A stretch of 39,997 nt of DNA. Source: Pseudodesulfovibrio sp. (lineage in GTDB: Bacteria; Desulfobacterota; Desulfovibrionia; Desulfovibrionales; Desulfovibrionaceae). The DNA is taken from contig JAEINO010000031.1 of the NCBI GenBank assembly GCA_016342345.1, positions 1 through 39,997 of the forward strand. The letters are read 5' to 3'. Position numbers and translations under genes: made by a program. Position 1 is the first letter of the stretch. The number at the start of each line of letters is the position of its first letter. The notes below the pieces were generated by a model. That model did not search any database. It saw only the letters and a program-made list of their open reading frames with translations, and had not been told where the DNA came from. Positions 9,378 to 18,218 of this stretch are shown piece by piece.

Positions 9378-10241
9378 TTATTTGCTACGCTCTTTGATTA
9401 CCGAGTCGATGTATTCGTCGATGAGTCCGGCCTTGGCGCATGCTTTTTGCCACACCTTGCAACTGGGGCTCGCCTTGTCCGGCTTGGGGCCGGTGTAATG
9501 AACGATGTCTGGATTGTTGATGGCATCCCAGATCGCTTCTTTATCATAGTTGCGTAAATGGACATTGAAGTATCTGCCGCGGTCAATGTCTTGGTGCAGT
9601 TTGTGGTTTACGCAGAAGTTGAGTGGGAGGTAGGCAACCTGTTCATAGAAAACGGCATTGAGACAGTCTTGATCATGGTGCCGCAATTGCCCCTGATATT
9701 TCTGGGCTACTTTGGATATTTTGCCGAGCAAGTCGAATTCGCGGCACGCATCAAGGTTCATCAAGAGGTTGCCTGAGGCAAAATATTTTGTGTCGAAGTC
9801 ATAGTCGGCGGTGAAGTATGAGGGGTGATCAAATTGGACGACGCCGAGGAACTTGTCACCGAGGTCCATGTCGTAATACTTGCCGAGATCTCCAAAAAAG
9901 AGCACGTCCGCATCGCTGTACAGTATCTTGGAATATTCTGGAATAAGAGAAGGGATCGCAAGTCTGTAGTAATATGAAAAGGAGCCGTTCTTAGGGTCAA
10001 AGCCGTTGTTGGTGAACAGATTGTTGTCGATTGGACGGTATATGAGATTGCATGAATTCGCATAGGGCGCGGCAATGGCCTTAAGAGATACTATATCCTC
10101 TTGAGTCAGATCATCGGCTATGACGTAGACGTCATAATGCGTTTCAGTGTTCGCAGAGCGCAGTAGTGAGTCCAGGGCAACCTTGAGAAGCAGCAGGAAA
10201 TTTCTGTTCAGGCAAAAGGCCAAGGGGATTTTTCTTGTCAT
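9378..10241 (-). CDS. GT8 family glycosyltransferase
   Basis: 287 residues, starting MTRKIPLAFCLNRNF. The retaining GT8 signature is clear: a DxD motif within ILYSDADVLFF (D110, A111, D112), preceded by YYYRLAIPSLIPE and followed by a nucleotide-sugar-binding region. A late IVHYTGPKPDK matches the conserved HxxGxxKP motif of this family. GT8 members include the LPS glucosyl/galactosyltransferases and glycogenin-like enzymes, and typically transfer glucose or galactose. It sits two bases from the methyltransferase gene and six from the pyruvyltransferase gene. Confidence 0.85.
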   Translation of the reverse strand: MTRKIPLAFCLNRNFLLLLKVALDSLLRSANTETHYDVYVIADDLTQEDIVSLKAIAAPYANSCNLIYRPIDNNLFTNNGFDPKNGSFSYYYRLAIPSLIPEYSKILYSDADVLFFGDLGKYYDMDLGDKFLGVVQFDHPSYFTADYDFDTKYFASGNLLMNLDACREFDLLGKISKVAQKYQGQLRHHDQDCLNAVFYEQVAYLPLNFCVNHKLHQDIDRGRYFNVHLRNYDKEAIWDAINNPDIVHYTGPKPDKASPSCKVWQKACAKAGLIDEYIDSVIKERSK

Positions 10242-10247
10242 GTCGGC

Positions 10248-11165
10248 TTACCTCAGTATTGTCCTGACGGAGTTGATGGCGACGCTGTAATCCTTTGAGA
10301 AAGATTGTACTTCTTCTGCAAGCTGTTCAATTCGTTCACCATACACCCGTTCTGAGGACATACAGGGAGTGACGCTGGACAATCCATTCAGCGCATCGAT
10401 CAACTCTTGCTGCAGGGCTGCGTTGGTCGGAATGTCCAGAGTGTTTTCGTTTTCCATGCGGATGGTTGAGAGGGTGTCCATCTCCATGGATTGCGCATAA
10501 TCGCGCCATTTGACCGTCTGTACGACAGGGTTGGCTTCATGAGTCTTCAGGCGCAATCGAATCCACGGTACGCGGTAGATATCGGCCGCGATGCAACCGT
10601 GCATTGCTCCGGCAATGACCAGCTCGGATTGCTGAATCTCCCGTAGGATTGTGTCGACATCAGCGTAGGGCTGAATAATATTGATGCCCGTTTCCTCAGC
10701 GATTTTGGCGTAGTCCAGAGAGAAAGCGTGGTGAAAGTATGGCATGAATGATATCTTGTGCTTTTTGTGCATGGCGCAGATTGTCGCATGCTCTTTCATC
10801 AGCGGGAGTAGATAAGCGGCGTCGGCGATGTTCTTGGCACCGGTCTGTTGCGAAGATATGGGGCCTCGAACAAAACGAAAATCCAATGTCTCGGGATTAT
10901 AATCCAGACTGTGTTCGCGGACGCCTGAACCGAAAACAACCGCTTTGTTCATAACCGGCTCGACGGTGCCAACCGTGACCGGATCAGCCTTTTCACTGCG
11001 GAACCGTTCAAAATACGCGGGGTGCAGAATGGACCCGACTCCCATGAAGTAGGTTTGTGGCTCGGCAGCCTTGAAATCGTCGTTCATGAACAGACTTTCA
11101 AAGATATACCAATTGAGTTCGTCACCAAAATTCGGAGGGTGGCCTTTGAAGTATAAAAGATTCAT
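10248..11165 (-). CDS. Polysaccharide pyruvyl transferase family protein
   Basis: 305 residues. The N-terminal NFGDELNWYI segment and the later VIAGAMHGCIAADIYRVPW segment match the polysaccharide pyruvyl transferase family (GT-B-like fold). Members add a ketal-linked pyruvate to a sugar of a surface polysaccharide, using phosphoenolpyruvate. The length is normal for the family. It lies four bases downstream of the large GT4 gene in the same orientation. It gives an acidic substituent to the presumed glycan. Some family members have other acceptors, so the substrate is open. Confidence 0.8.
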   Translation of the reverse strand: MNLLYFKGHPPNFGDELNWYIFESLFMNDDFKAAEPQTYFMGVGSILHPAYFERFRSEKADPVTVGTVEPVMNKAVVFGSGVREHSLDYNPETLDFRFVRGPISSQQTGAKNIADAAYLLPLMKEHATICAMHKKHKISFMPYFHHAFSLDYAKIAEETGINIIQPYADVDTILREIQQSELVIAGAMHGCIAADIYRVPWIRLRLKTHEANPVVQTVKWRDYAQSMEMDTLSTIRMENENTLDIPTNAALQQELIDALNGLSSVTPCMSSERVYGERIEQLAEEVQSFSKDYSVAINSVRTILR

Positions 11166-11169
11166 ATTG

Positions 11170-13518
11170 CTACCCCTGAGTGAGTGTTTTTTTGAGATCG
11201 TTGATGCTTTTCGTCATCAACCTGTTGTTTTTGGCCTGAAGAGCGTCGAGTAGTTTTCTCTTTGAAGTCTTACCCCGAACAATATCGCCAATCTTCTGCA
11301 AGAAACCGTGGTAACCGTCATACGTAACAGCACATTGTTGGAGACCCCAATTGTCGGCTAACAGGTTGTCCAAGATGGGCACGACGTTGTAACCGAGACT
11401 GAGGTTGAGACTGCCGGTTATTTTATCGTGTAGATATTCTTTGGAATAGGTGTTGTTCATGTTAATCAAAAAAAGCAGGTAATCACTTTTTCGCACTAGG
11501 GAGAAAAGCTGTTTGAAAGGAAGCTCCCCGTGCAGGCGGATGTTGGATTCCAGTCCGTATCGGCGGATGTTGGTTTCGTATTTTTGCCTCCAGTCGCCAG
11601 ATGGGGTGTAGTCCCCGCCAATTATGTCTACGCGGTATTGTGCGTCCAACCCTGCTTCATTCAGCAGGATACATGCATCGATGATTTGATTGTAGTCTCT
11701 TCGTTGATCACCGACACCGCCGACGGAGACAAAACGTATGATGTCGGAATCGTTATTCCCTCCTGTGGAAGCTCCATAAAAGAATGAGGGGCATAGCAGT
11801 GGCGTGTCGTAAATTTCGCTTGCCTTTTCACTAAGGGTGAAAAGGTTTGTCCGTGGAATGTATGGATGGTTCACTGTGGTGCAATCAAACTTGCTTCTAT
11901 GGTGAACGTAGGCATATCGATCAGTGGGAGTGAGGTTTTTCCAGTGTGGCGAATCCATCAAGCCGTCATCCAGCCAGTATTCAAAGAGCGTGTTAAAGAA
12001 AATAGCGCGATGGTTTGCTTTGTTGAGTGCCGAGATGCAGTCGCCAACAGTCTCCGGGTTCAACACATAGAAAAAGGCGACATCAATGCCTTTTACGTCT
12101 GTCAGTGTTTCAAGTATATCCCTGCTGTCACGAAGTTCGCTACGCAGTATGAAATCCACGCCAAGCCCAACAGCGCCGAACTGTTTAACCAGTGAATGAA
12201 AAGTCTCCTGGTGAGAATGCGTTGGTTCAATGATCGCAACACGGTTTATCCGATCCGTGCCGGTCATGATTTGGGTGAATTCAGGCAGTGACCTACATGG
12301 GTAGACTCCGGCTGCAAGAGATGATGGAATGGGATTCCCCGTATCAAAGCTTTCAGTAATCCTGAGCAGATTGTTTACGGTGTCATTCGTTGGTGACGAG
12401 AGGAACAAGTGGTCGAAAATGTTTGCGGACATGGTTTCCCAAAGTCGTTTTTCCGTATGTAGACGAGCGCATTTTTCAGCGAAGCCCAAGGGACTGTCAT
12501 CAACAAATGCGTGTAGACCGTCCTTGAAGGAATACCCCTCAGCCCCGATAGAGGTGGTTACTACAGGTAGGCCGCAGGATGCAGCGCTTCCTATTTTGCC
12601 TTTTATTCCGGCACCATAGGGCAGAGGAACAACCATGGCACGATGTCGGGCCATGTGCGGAGACAAATCTTTGACGAATCCTACAACCGTCACCGCAGGA
12701 TGGTTCAAGATCTCCACTGGAAGTTCGTCGGCATGCTTGCCTATGAGGTAAAGTCGTGCATCCGGTAGAAGCGCTTGTAGATTTGAATACACATTATTCA
12801 AGAACCATCGAATAGCATCAATGTTGTGCGGCACTCGATAGTTGCCGAGAAATACGAAGTCCTTTCGTTCTTCAAAAGGGGTGGTGGATGGTGCTGGTTT
12901 GTGAATATTGCTGATGACAAAAATGGGCGTGTTCACATTGAAGGCGCGCGCGATGTCCCGTGCTTCAGACAACCCGACGGACACAATGCCGTCAGCTTCC
13001 TTGTATGCTCTTGATTCTACCTCGAAAAAAGTGTTGGCAAGAGCCAAGTCTCCATCGTCGCCAGTTTTGGTATATTTTCTATAGTATTTTTTTGCGTGGT
13101 AATCCATTGTGTCCACGATGGCCTGGAGTTCAGGAGTAATTTTATGAATTTTTTGGATTGCATGAAATACGCTGGTAATCCAGTCGGTTCCCCACAGATT
13201 GGTGAACCACACTTGGCCCGGGCGGTGTTTGAAAACGGCACGGACAATGGCGTCACTGTTCCTTTCTATGAAATGAAATTCTATTCCGCCTGCGAATAGG
13301 TCCAGATAGCGCTGGTCGTCCTTTGTGGGAAGCCACCAATGGTAATGGATGATGTATCCAGCCTCGATTAGGCTGGATATCATTTCATAGACCCTCAGGT
13401 TTGCAGAACTGGCGTCAGGCCTTGGCAGGTAATCACTGAAAAAAGCCACGCATCGTTCGTTTGGCGTATGGATGATTTTTGAACGAATTGTTACTTCGGT
13501 TTTTTTTGAGAATCCCAT
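11170..13518 (-). CDS. Large bimodular GT4-type glycosyltransferase
   Basis: 782 residues from ATG 13518, chosen because AAGGA lies just upstream; an in-frame ATG at 13569 adds 17 residues that do not look like the family. The N-terminal 400 residues are a GT-B fold glycosyltransferase: a PRPDASSANLR entry segment, FLGNYRVPHN at the second lobe, and PLPYGAGIKGKIGSA with the GT4 donor-binding pattern. The C-terminal 380 residues look like a second GT-B-like unit (RFVSVGGVGDQRRDY, then a late YLHDKITGSLNLSLG). An A8 tract lies in codons 4-6. It heads the main block of the minus-strand operon. Donor and acceptor are unknown. Confidence 0.75.
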   Translation of the reverse strand: MGFSKKTEVTIRSKIIHTPNERCVAFFSDYLPRPDASSANLRVYEMISSLIEAGYIIHYHWWLPTKDDQRYLDLFAGGIEFHFIERNSDAIVRAVFKHRPGQVWFTNLWGTDWITSVFHAIQKIHKITPELQAIVDTMDYHAKKYYRKYTKTGDDGDLALANTFFEVESRAYKEADGIVSVGLSEARDIARAFNVNTPIFVISNIHKPAPSTTPFEERKDFVFLGNYRVPHNIDAIRWFLNNVYSNLQALLPDARLYLIGKHADELPVEILNHPAVTVVGFVKDLSPHMARHRAMVVPLPYGAGIKGKIGSAASCGLPVVTTSIGAEGYSFKDGLHAFVDDSPLGFAEKCARLHTEKRLWETMSANIFDHLFLSSPTNDTVNNLLRITESFDTGNPIPSSLAAGVYPCRSLPEFTQIMTGTDRINRVAIIEPTHSHQETFHSLVKQFGAVGLGVDFILRSELRDSRDILETLTDVKGIDVAFFYVLNPETVGDCISALNKANHRAIFFNTLFEYWLDDGLMDSPHWKNLTPTDRYAYVHHRSKFDCTTVNHPYIPRTNLFTLSEKASEIYDTPLLCPSFFYGASTGGNNDSDIIRFVSVGGVGDQRRDYNQIIDACILLNEAGLDAQYRVDIIGGDYTPSGDWRQKYETNIRRYGLESNIRLHGELPFKQLFSLVRKSDYLLFLINMNNTYSKEYLHDKITGSLNLSLGYNVVPILDNLLADNWGLQQCAVTYDGYHGFLQKIGDIVRGKTSKRKLLDALQAKNNRLMTKSINDLKKTLTQG

Positions 13519-13595
13519 GTTGTTTACATCCTTCTGGCGGCAGGTCGTTCCGTATTCTGTTCGAAACATGTCAGAGAGATGCCCTCCTCCAGAGC

Positions 13596-13790
13596 TTATG
13601 CAAAAAACGTTCTCATTGTTGTTTTTTTGGCGTAAAGCACCTTCGCGGGCGTTGAAAGTTGACTTTTTAGGTTCATCCCGTCCCGGCGGTACAAAGCTAC
13701 AGCGTATGTTTTCTTGTGGGTGTCAATACCGATCCAAACCTGTTGTCCTTGACTTGACTTAAGAAACTGGCTCAAGCTGCTCTTATTCAT
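13596..13790 (-). pseudogene. IS110-family transposase N-terminal remnant
   Basis: The frame starts at ATG 13790 behind a strong AGGAGG and reads VWIGIDTHKKTYAVALYRRDG, the start of the DEDD/RuvC-like domain of IS110-family recombinases, including the first catalytic Asp in GIDTHK. Intact proteins are about 320-400 residues; this one loses similarity after roughly 50 residues and stops at 64. The C-terminal serine-containing domain is absent. It sits between two glycosyltransferase genes, so an IS110 element once landed inside the glycan cluster and was later mostly deleted. Confidence 0.75.
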
Positions 13791-14175
13791 TGTGGCCTCC
13801 TGATTTCCCATTTTCCAAAGATTATTCGGAAATGGGGTCTAGGCCAACATGGTATTTACACCTGCCTTGCGGCAGCCTCTTTCGCAGAAGTGTCTTTTTT
13901 TGTTTGACGGAGTACAAAGGCGACCTGACTGTCGCTAACTTTGGACTTCTTCATCGGAAATTCATCTGATGGAGTATGTAAACTCATACGAAATTTTTCC
14001 GACTTTGTGTGATGTCATTTTCAAAGAGCAGGTCATTTTGGAGGCTTTGTGATTGTGTTGTTGACTGCGCCCTTATTGAATGATTTTTCTGTATAAACAA
14101 TGAGTTGCAATATGCGGTCTCCAGAGCAAATAAACGGCACGAGTCATGGATGTTATTTGAAAAAAACGCGTTCTG
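13791..14175 (-). other. Non-coding stretch upstream of the IS110 remnant
   Basis: No gene is visible in these 385 bases. On the transposase strand this is the leader side, where IS110-group elements carry their long non-coding left end. Small hairpins occur: CTGCC/GGCAG at 13862-13875 and GCGAC/GTCGC at 13920-13935. In intact IS110-group elements this end encodes the bridge RNA; whether any of that RNA survives here cannot be decided by eye. It also separates the GT2 gene at 14176-14979 from the rest of the operon. Confidence 0.3.
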
Positions 14176-14979
14176 CTAACGGTTATTATCTTCGTGCCAT
14201 CTTCTCGCTTTCAGGGTCAGCTTTTTCGAGTGGTTGAGCAGGGCGGTGAATCGCTCCTGAGAGTGCAGTCCCACTTCCCTGTTGTCATGGCTGCGGACGC
14301 TGTAGAGTGTCATGGGAATGTGTTGAAAGCGGGCACCATTCATGGCGAAGCGAAGGTAGCATTCGTGGTCGTCTGCCAAGGCAGTTTCGTCGTAAAAGCC
14401 GTGTCTTAGGTGGAGCGCACGTCGGTACAGGGTGGCCACGCCGCAGAGATACCAGTCGCAAAATGATTTTTGGAAGCTGTAATCAGGCAGCGTGAACTCG
14501 CGCAAAATGCGGTGCTGGTCATCAATGATGAACATGTCGCAATAGGTGAAATCGGCTTCGTCGTTGTCAAGAGGAATTGCCAGAGTGGAAAGCATCTGGG
14601 GGTGAGCGATGTCGTCAGAAACGATGAACGTACAGTACTCGCCTGTAGCTAGCTTGAATCCTTTGTTGTAACTTGCAGTCGACCCGAGGTTCTCTTTATT
14701 TTTTTCAAAGATGATTGTTCTATTTAAGCGATTGTAACGCTTGTGATAGACTCGTTTTATTTCATCCTTTTCTTCATTGTATCTGGATGCAAACGAGGCC
14801 TCTGCATTTTCAGTGCGTGAAATCCAGTTTGAAATTACTTCTGAGGAATTATCCTGTGAGTTGTCATCCACGATGATTATTTCAATGTCTGGATAGTCTT
14901 GAAAATATACAGAATCCAGGCACGCTTCAATATAGTTTGAATGGTTGTAGCTCGGAATGACAACTGATATTTTTTTCAT
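14176..14979 (-). CDS. GT2 family glycosyltransferase
   Basis: 267 residues with a canonical GT-A start, KKISVVIPSYNHSNYIEACL, then IIIVDDNSQDNS and the DxD-equivalent FIVSDDIAHP. Length is typical for a single-domain GT2 enzyme. It is the most upstream gene of the minus-strand cluster and is now separated from the rest by the IS110 remnant and its flank. It probably belonged to the same operon before that insertion. It adds one sugar to a lipid- or protein-linked glycan; the specificity is unknown. Confidence 0.85.
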   Translation of the reverse strand: MKKISVVIPSYNHSNYIEACLDSVYFQDYPDIEIIIVDDNSQDNSSEVISNWISRTENAEASFASRYNEEKDEIKRVYHKRYNRLNRTIIFEKNKENLGSTASYNKGFKLATGEYCTFIVSDDIAHPQMLSTLAIPLDNDEADFTYCDMFIIDDQHRILREFTLPDYSFQKSFCDWYLCGVATLYRRALHLRHGFYDETALADDHECYLRFAMNGARFQHIPMTLYSVRSHDNREVGLHSQERFTALLNHSKKLTLKARRWHEDNNR

Positions 14980-15112
14980 TTCTGATTCCTTACCAGCATT
15001 AGTCGGTTTCAGTGTCGGTCAAAGAACGTTACAAAAAATTTCTGCCTAAAGATCCCTTACCCTTTTACTTCAGCTCTCCCAATAGCGCAAGGCCTTTAGT
15101 CCGATGAGACCC

Positions 15113-15696
15113 CCCCCAGCTTTGCTGGGGGACCAGTAAAGTTTGACTTTTGCGGGAATAGTTTAAAGCCTCCCCTGGTGAGCTGCTCAGAGTGAGCACA
15201 GGAGAGGCTTTAAATGAAGTGCAATTCAAGCCTATGTCACACTCGGTGGGACTGCAAGTATCACATCGTTTGGATACCGAAATGTCGCCGTAAGATTTTG
15301 TTTGGTAGAATTCGGACGTACTTGGGAGAAATCTTCCATAAGCTGGCAAGACAGCGAGATAATGGAAGGGCATTTGTGCAAGGATCATGTGCATATATAC
15401 ATTGCCATACCGCCCAAGTATTCGGTGGCGCAAGTTGTTGGCTTTATGAAAGGGAAGAGTGCCATCCACATAGCCCGTGAAGTCCAAGGCCGGGCGCGAG
15501 GGTATTCCGGCCAGAGTTTTTGGGCACGTGGATACTTTGTTTCGACCGTTGGCAGAGACGAAAAAGTGATTCGCGAGTACATCCGCAAGCAAGAGCAGGA
15601 AGACAAGCGAATCGAACAACTGAAATTCCGCCTTTAGGCGGTTCTTAAAGCCGCTTTGAGCGGCTCACAAACTCAAGCCCCCGGCTTTGCCGGGGG
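15113..15696 (+). mobile_element. IS200/IS605-type insertion sequence with intact end hairpins
   Basis: The left-end hairpin is CCCCCAGC-TTT-GCTGGGGG at 15113-15131 and the right-end hairpin is CCCCCGGC-TTT-GCCGGGGG at 15678-15696. These are the subterminal structures that TnpA recognises as single strands. A 16-base inverted repeat (15162-15177 with 15199-15214, one mismatch) puts the ribosome-binding site and start codon of tnpA in a stem, as in IS200, where it limits outside transcription and translation. Two more hairpins (15628-15641 and 15650-15664) cover the end of the gene. True termini lie a few bases outside the hairpins. There is no tnpB. Confidence 0.8.
15214..15637 (+). pseudogene. 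tnpA: Frameshifted IS200-type TnpA transposase
   Basis: The first frame from ATG 15214 gives the family start (HTRWDCKYHIVWIPKCRRKIL ... YLGEIFHKLARQRD). From about 15355 the similarity moves into the next frame: EIMEGHLCKDHVHIYIAIPPKYSVAQ and on to the stop at 15637. The HUH metal motif (HVH) and the C-terminal catalytic tyrosine in REYIRKQ are both in the second frame. One insertion or a two-base deletion explains the break. TnpA is a Y1 HUH single-strand transposase of about 140 residues; this copy should be inactive unless the shift is a sequencing error. Confidence 0.8.
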
Positions 15697-15879
15697 TCAT
15701 GACTTCAAAGTTTTAACCGCCTTCTGTCCGAACGGATGCCAGAGAGGACGTCTGTGAAAGCCAAGCTGGACGGAATGTCGGAGTTGTTGCTGAACGAATA
15801 ATGCTGCGTCCATACCGTTACCATGATGTTTCTCTGAGGCTATCCTTCGTTGATAAATTCAACACGAGGGGATCCAAAG

Positions 15880-16269
15880 ATAAAAAATCACGAACCACAA
15901 GTTATTTACGCATACACGAGAGATGGCCCTGGAAGATGGGGTGATTATCAGCGCTGGCGAAGTCGGCGGTAGTTAGATTTCAAACTGGACATAGTGCTAT
16001 CCGCGCCATTGTATCACGGGTATGTCGTTCCACCGCAGGTGCTTGAGGAGCAGGGTCAGAGTTTGGAAGGCCGCTTGCGTGATGTACTGCATGTTTTCGC
16101 CCACGCCGCCTATGCTCGGTGGGACGGCAGTCGAGTCGAGTTTGATGTCGTATTCCAGATGAAGGCGGGCAGATACATGAGTTTCGAGAAGGTCAGGTGC
16201 ATCGCTGCTGTCGAGGGGGATAAAGACGGGAATCCTGCGATCACGATCTTTCTTCCTGAGGATGATTGA
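15880..16269 (+). pseudogene. Decayed DUF6573-like gene of plasmid/ICE type
   Basis: Three frames join into one recognisable protein. 15880 onward reads IKNHEPQVIYAYTR, with ATA where a start codon should be. After a shift near 15925 it continues MALEDGVIISAGEVGG. After a second break near 15975 it runs FKLDIVLSAPLYHGYVVPPQ to FLPEDD at 16269. This order (YxYTR-ALEDGV, then the VP-LxDVL segment, then an acidic PxITIFLPEDD end) matches my memory of the DUF6573 family, which is common on plasmids and integrative elements. Two frameshifts and a lost start make it a pseudogene. The last 91 codons remain open from ATG 15994. Confidence 0.55.
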
Positions 16270-16278
16270 TCATTTCGT

Positions 16279-17487
16279 CCGGTTAACCCGCCCACCCTAA
16301 CAATGGATAACCTCCTTTGATCTTGGACATTTCATTTGGTGGCTTGAAGAAGGTCTCCAGGTCCGTACGCTTGAATACGTTCAGTTGAAGCAGTTGAATC
16401 ATTTCCTGAAGAGACCAGCCTATCTTGGATTTGAACTTCAGGAACGCGATCAGTAAGTACATGATCATGACCACGTAGCTCTGCGTCAGCACTGCATTTT
16501 TCGACGTATCGACGAAACGTTTGATTTTAAGGTTCTGTTTGATCAGCCGAAAAAATATCTCTATCTGCCAGCGTTCCTTGTAGATTTCCGCTACAGTTCT
16601 GGCCTAAAGCGTGAAGTGGCTGGTTAGAAATACGTAATGTTTGCGGGTTTCGGGGTCGCGGTAGCCCACACGCCGAAGTTTGAGCGGCTTGCCGCGCTGC
16701 ATCACCTGGATGATCTGGTCCGATGTGACGCCTTGTTTTTTGTTAGCTGGCCTGCGTTTGAGCACCTTGTACGACATGTTTTTATTCTGTCTGGTGACGA
16801 AAAATACGCCCGCGTCCATGAGTGCCGCGAACCAGCGATAGCAAACGTAGCCCCGGTCAAATACGACAATGGAACCTTTGGGCAGCGTGAGTGCTCGAGC
16901 GACTTTGGATTCGTGCTGGCGCGCATCGGTAATTTTCAGGAAAGCCGGGATGTGTCCGTCGTGATCCAGTTAGACATGAAGCTTGATTCCGCCTCGATTT
17001 TTCCGAAATGAAGCCCAAGGAAACTGATCAAGGCAGAGCTTGACGGTCGAGGCATCAAGGCTGAACAATTTGTTTTTGAAGCGAAATTTGTGGACCGGAG
17101 AAACGGCCTGACATCGTTTGTAGACCGCACCGAATAAGGCCTGAAAGAATTCCGCTGGCCGCGTATTGTTGGCGCCGAGGTGGTAAAGTTTGCGAGCGTT
17201 CACAGCCAAATTGCGGAGTCCGTCACGCATGGAATGCCGGGCCGCCAAATAGATGAAGGAAAGGCAGACAAACTGATTCCAGCGGTTGAAAGTGCGAGTC
17301 TTGCGCGCAGTGGGATGCTCCCGCTCAGCTTGCGTAAAAACATGTCTCGGAATCAGGGATAGTAGTTGTGAGAGAATTGTGTTATAGTGAACCACGTCCA
17401 AATTCTCCTTTGTTATGCGTTGGTTAGACACCAATTTTACAACATAATTCTTGGAGATTTTGGACGTTTTTATTGAGAGCTAACCGG
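16279..17487 (-). mobile_element. IS4-type insertion sequence, inactive
   Basis: The element is bounded by inverted repeats: CCGGTTA at 16279-16285 and TAACCGG at 17481-17487, with one further matching base after a mismatch. The transposase stop codon TAA lies inside the left copy. I see no target-site duplication flanking the repeats. The element lies between the DUF6573 relic and the polyene cluster. Its transposase gene is interrupted by two stop codons. Confidence 0.7.
16283..17395 (-). pseudogene. IS4-family transposase with two in-frame stops
   Basis: The start is taken at GTG 17395 (VVHYNTILSQLLSLIPRH), with AAGGAG upstream. The N-terminal part matches the DUF4372 domain of IS4-type transposases. 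The DDE core follows: FSLDASTVK (first Asp), SIVVFDRGY (second Asp) and YKERWQIEIFFRLIKQN (catalytic Glu in the YREK-like motif). A TAA at 16970-16972, just after GGIKLHV, and a TAG at 16604-16606, just after SHFTL, interrupt an otherwise continuous frame, so no frameshift is needed. A full protein would be about 370 residues. Two separate nonsense changes show decay. Confidence 0.8.
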
Positions 17488-18119
17488 ATTCCATGGCGTC
17501 AGGCAAAAGGCGAAACCATCTGCTTTGAAGTAGAGGCCACCTTGGTCCTTTCGTTTATCTAATATCTCGGTCTCAGGTTTTCATCAATCAATCCTTCATG
17601 CGTGAAGGAATGATGTCTGATGAATGTTCCAGAAAACGGAGTGTAGAAGTGCCTTTTGGGTTTGAGGGGCGTTCTTTCAAAGTTGGCCACGGGCCATCCC
17701 CTTAACCCCGTCGACGGCGTAGTTCCGCCAGTTGGCGCTTTGATACCGCCATGGCGTGTCCGCTATGTGTCCGCTTTTTCCACGACGCCTTGTAAAACAG
17801 GACGACATTCCGCGCCTTCTGCACGGCATGCGACAGGGAGTTTCGAACAGGCTTGGCGGCGAATAAGTCCAATATTGTTATAAAGTTATAGTGTGATCCT
17901 GGCCGACAATCCCCAAGAATGGCATTCAAGAGGGCGTGTGATCGTATAATTCAACAAACCGACCATAAAACAGAACTTACGCCCGCCTAATCCGATCTGT
18001 GCAGAGCGTGCACTGCGTGCATCGAGTGCCTAACATCAACTATTTACAGATGCTATAACTGTGGATACGGACACAAAGAGGACACAGAAACGATGTCTCC
18101 GAATAGTATCTAAGTCTAT
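17488..18119. other. Intergenic region with no supported gene
   Basis: 632 bases between the IS4 element and the promoter of the polyene cluster. A minus-strand frame at 17702-17929 (75 aa, ending in an Arg-rich tail) has no recognisable family and no good ribosome-binding site. A nine-base direct repeat GTGTCCGCT occurs at 17756-17764 and 17767-17775, and related GGACAC words recur near 18069-18085. I cannot assign a function. The base composition falls sharply toward AT at the right end, where the promoter lies. Confidence 0.4.
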
Positions 18120-18148
18120 TTGACTAGATATATTGGATAAGATATTAT
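18120..18148 (+). promoter_or_regulatory. Sigma70-type promoter of the polyene cluster
   Basis: The -35 box TTGACT (18120-18125) and the -10 box TATTAT (18143-18148) are separated by exactly 17 bases; each matches five of six consensus positions. The region is very AT-rich. It leaves a leader of about 65 bases before the ketoreductase start at 18219. No other equally good promoter is visible before the gene. Confidence 0.6.
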
Positions 18149-18218
18149 TTTAAATTATTATTTATTATGAACACCAGTAACATACAATAATTCCTTTTAC
18201 ATTTTTTCGAGAATCAAT

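Noticed and set aside
15065-15619. Minus-strand frame of 184 aa
   Set aside because: It is the antisense of the IS200 transposase, whose family motifs are on the plus strand.
16604-16972. In-frame TAG and TAA in the IS4 transposase as possible recoding
   Set aside because: Two different stop codons in a mobile-element gene, without any recoding signal, are best explained as decay.
17702-17929. Minus-strand frame of 75 aa with an Arg-rich end
   Set aside because: No recognised family, no good ribosome-binding site, and it lies among decayed mobile DNA.
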